Source: Planctomycetia bacterium
GTDB lineage: Bacteria; Planctomycetota; Phycisphaerae; Phycisphaerales; SM1A02
Length of the DNA stretch: 6,139 nt
Direction: 5' to 3'
NCBI GenBank assembly: GCA_005799205.1
Contig: SYHM01000184.1
Location: 1-6,139 of the forward strand
The translations under genes were made by a program, and so were the position numbers. Under the pieces are notes generated by a model. It worked only from the letters and a program-made list of their open reading frames with translations, had not been told where the DNA came from and made no database searches. Shown here piece by piece: positions 5,376 to 6,139 of the stretch (within the stretch, counting starts at the first letter, position 1; each line of letters begins with the position of its first letter).

Positions 5376-5972
5376 ATGTTCATCGAGAGCCCTACCTCCC
5401 CGAAGACCGTCGCGATCGCTCTAGCCATCGCAAGTTCAATCGCCGCGACGAGCGACGCCGCAGTTTTCGTTTCTACTGGCCATACTGGTGCTCAGGTGCA
5501 GTGCGACTATCAGCACTTTCAGCACTGGACCTACTCGGTCTCAGAGGATGTCACTGACATCTCGGGTGCACTCTTCACAATGAAGAGTGGAAGCCAAACG
5601 ACCGCTGCGATCGACTTCGTGATCTTCGAAGGCACATACTCCGATTATGGCTCGGCCACGAACTTGCTCTCAGTCACTCTCGGACCAGATGCGTTCACCA
5701 CCCAGTTCACTCCAGTGATGTTTAGTAGCACTGCCATCACGCTGATCGCGGGACACACCTACACGGCAGTGCTCGCGTCCCACGCGCTTGACCCACAAAG
5801 CGAGGCATACTTCATCAAGGGTGGCTCAGAGAGCCCGCTCTCGTTCGTTGGCCCCGATGGGGTCCGATGGACTGGCGGAGGTCAAATCACTCCTCCGACG
5901 CCAGCCCCTGGTGTGGCGGCGCTGTTTGCACTCGCCGGATTTGCCTGCCGACCTCGCCGACGCGCCGAGTGA
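5376..5972 (+). CDS. Exported protein with PEP-CTERM-like C-terminal sorting signal
   Basis: The 198-residue product has a signal peptide at about 1-29 (Lys10, hydrophobic core 11-25, probable cleavage after SDAA at about 26-29). Residues 30-170 are rich in Ser, Thr, Gly, Val and Phe with alternating hydrophobic positions, suggesting a beta-sandwich, and hold one early Cys (43). I do not recognise a named domain, though the style fits 'choice-of-anchor' proteins. The C-terminus is a tripartite sorting tail: PTPAPG (174-179) in place of Pro-Glu-Pro, a hydrophobic stretch AALFALAGFA (181-190) and a basic end CRPRRR (191-196). Such tails target proteins to an exosortase-type system that processes them at the membrane. 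The protein is probably surface-bound or secreted. No exosortase gene is in the window. The start at 5376 leaves a normal signal-peptide N-region. Its binding partner or substrate is unknown. Confidence 0.85.
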   Translation: MFIESPTSPKTVAIALAIASSIAATSDAAVFVSTGHTGAQVQCDYQHFQHWTYSVSEDVTDISGALFTMKSGSQTTAAIDFVIFEGTYSDYGSATNLLSVTLGPDAFTTQFTPVMFSSTAITLIAGHTYTAVLASHALDPQSEAYFIKGGSESPLSFVGPDGVRWTGGGQITPPTPAPGVAALFALAGFACRPRRRAE

Positions 5973-5990
5973 CCAAGGTTTTGGCAGGCA
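5942..5990 (+). repeat. 8-bp inverted repeat spanning the stop codon of the exported protein gene
   Basis: TGCCTGCC (5942-5949) is the exact complement of GGCAGGCA (5983-5990). The 33-nt loop contains the TGA stop and a small CCAA/TTGG hairpin (5973-5976 with 5981-5984). It could form a 3'-end structure, but there is no T-run after it and the loop is long. Confidence 0.3.
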
Positions 5991-6012
5991 GCCGAATCAT
6001 CGGGGACCGAAG

Positions 6013-6018
6013 TAAAGT
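6013..6018 (+). promoter_or_regulatory. Possible -10 box for the right-edge gene
   Basis: TAAAGT lies 14 nt before the ATG at 6033, which would give a leader of about 7 nt and no room for a Shine-Dalgarno; none is seen. The -35 region is not recognisable, so this is weak. Confidence 0.2.
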
Positions 6019-6032
6019 GGACGCACACCACA

Positions 6033-6139
6033 ATGACTGCGCCTCCCTCGATCAGCGACCGAGACCCCCGCTGCTGCCCACACGTGGAACGCAACGATCA
6101 TCGGTGTACTGCGCGATTCGCTCTCGGTGAAGTTGAACA
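6033..6139 (+). CDS. Partial Cys/His-containing small protein of unknown function
   Basis: An open frame starts with ATG at 6033 and continues past the right edge, giving 35 codons. The product starts MTAPPSISDRDPR, then CCPHVERNDHRC (14-25), then TARFALGEVE. The closely spaced Cys14, Cys15, His17, His23 and Cys25 look like part of a metal or iron-sulphur binding module, and the RFALGEVE end looks like the start of an ordered helix. This is inferred from composition only. The frame is the same as that of the preceding gene and is open from its stop, so by length alone it could be chance; the N-terminal Met and the composition are the only evidence. No Shine-Dalgarno is present. Confidence 0.45.
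   Translation, partial: MTAPPSISDRDPRCCPHVERNDHRCTARFALGEVE

Noticed and set aside
1..6139. CRISPR array, insertion sequence, tRNA or rRNA
   Set aside because: No regularly spaced repeats, transposase motifs, terminal inverted repeats or cloverleaf/CCA patterns were found on either strand.

Overview
The window reads as ordinary chromosomal DNA of a GC-rich bacterium, most likely a planctomycete of the Phycisphaerae. The best clue is the small exported protein at 5376-5972. It ends in a PEP-CTERM-like sorting tail of the 'PAPG...AL.GFA...RRR' kind, which is common in that class. The GYF_2-domain membrane protein at 3878-5176 fits the same group. The assignment is inferred from protein style; no rRNA or other marker gene is present.

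Layout from left to right: the 5' part of glmS (minus strand, running off the left edge); a 136-bp divergent intergenic region carrying a long imperfect hairpin; a two-gene plus-strand unit of 5-formyltetrahydrofolate cyclo-ligase and a membrane-anchored LysM/L,D-transpeptidase, joined by an ATGA overlap; pdxA on the minus strand, converging on the transpeptidase gene with only 5 bp between stop codons; an 80-bp divergent promoter region; a GYF_2-domain membrane protein of unknown function; a 199-bp AT-richer intergenic region; a secreted protein with a C-terminal sorting signal; and the first 35 codons of a likely Cys/His-rich small protein running off the right edge.

Functionally the genes are mostly housekeeping. 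GlmS supplies glucosamine-6-phosphate for peptidoglycan and other amino sugars, the transpeptidase remodels or cross-links peptidoglycan, the cyclo-ligase recycles 5-formyl-THF, and PdxA makes a precursor of pyridoxal phosphate. No mobile element, CRISPR array, tRNA, rRNA or defence system was seen. The less explained parts are the 830-902 hairpin, a recurring TAnnnT box 6-7 nt before three start codons (possible leaderless transcripts), the uncharacterised C-terminal region of the GYF_2 protein, the exported protein with its variant anchor, and the partial ORF at the right edge. I found nothing that convincingly amounts to a new multi-gene system.
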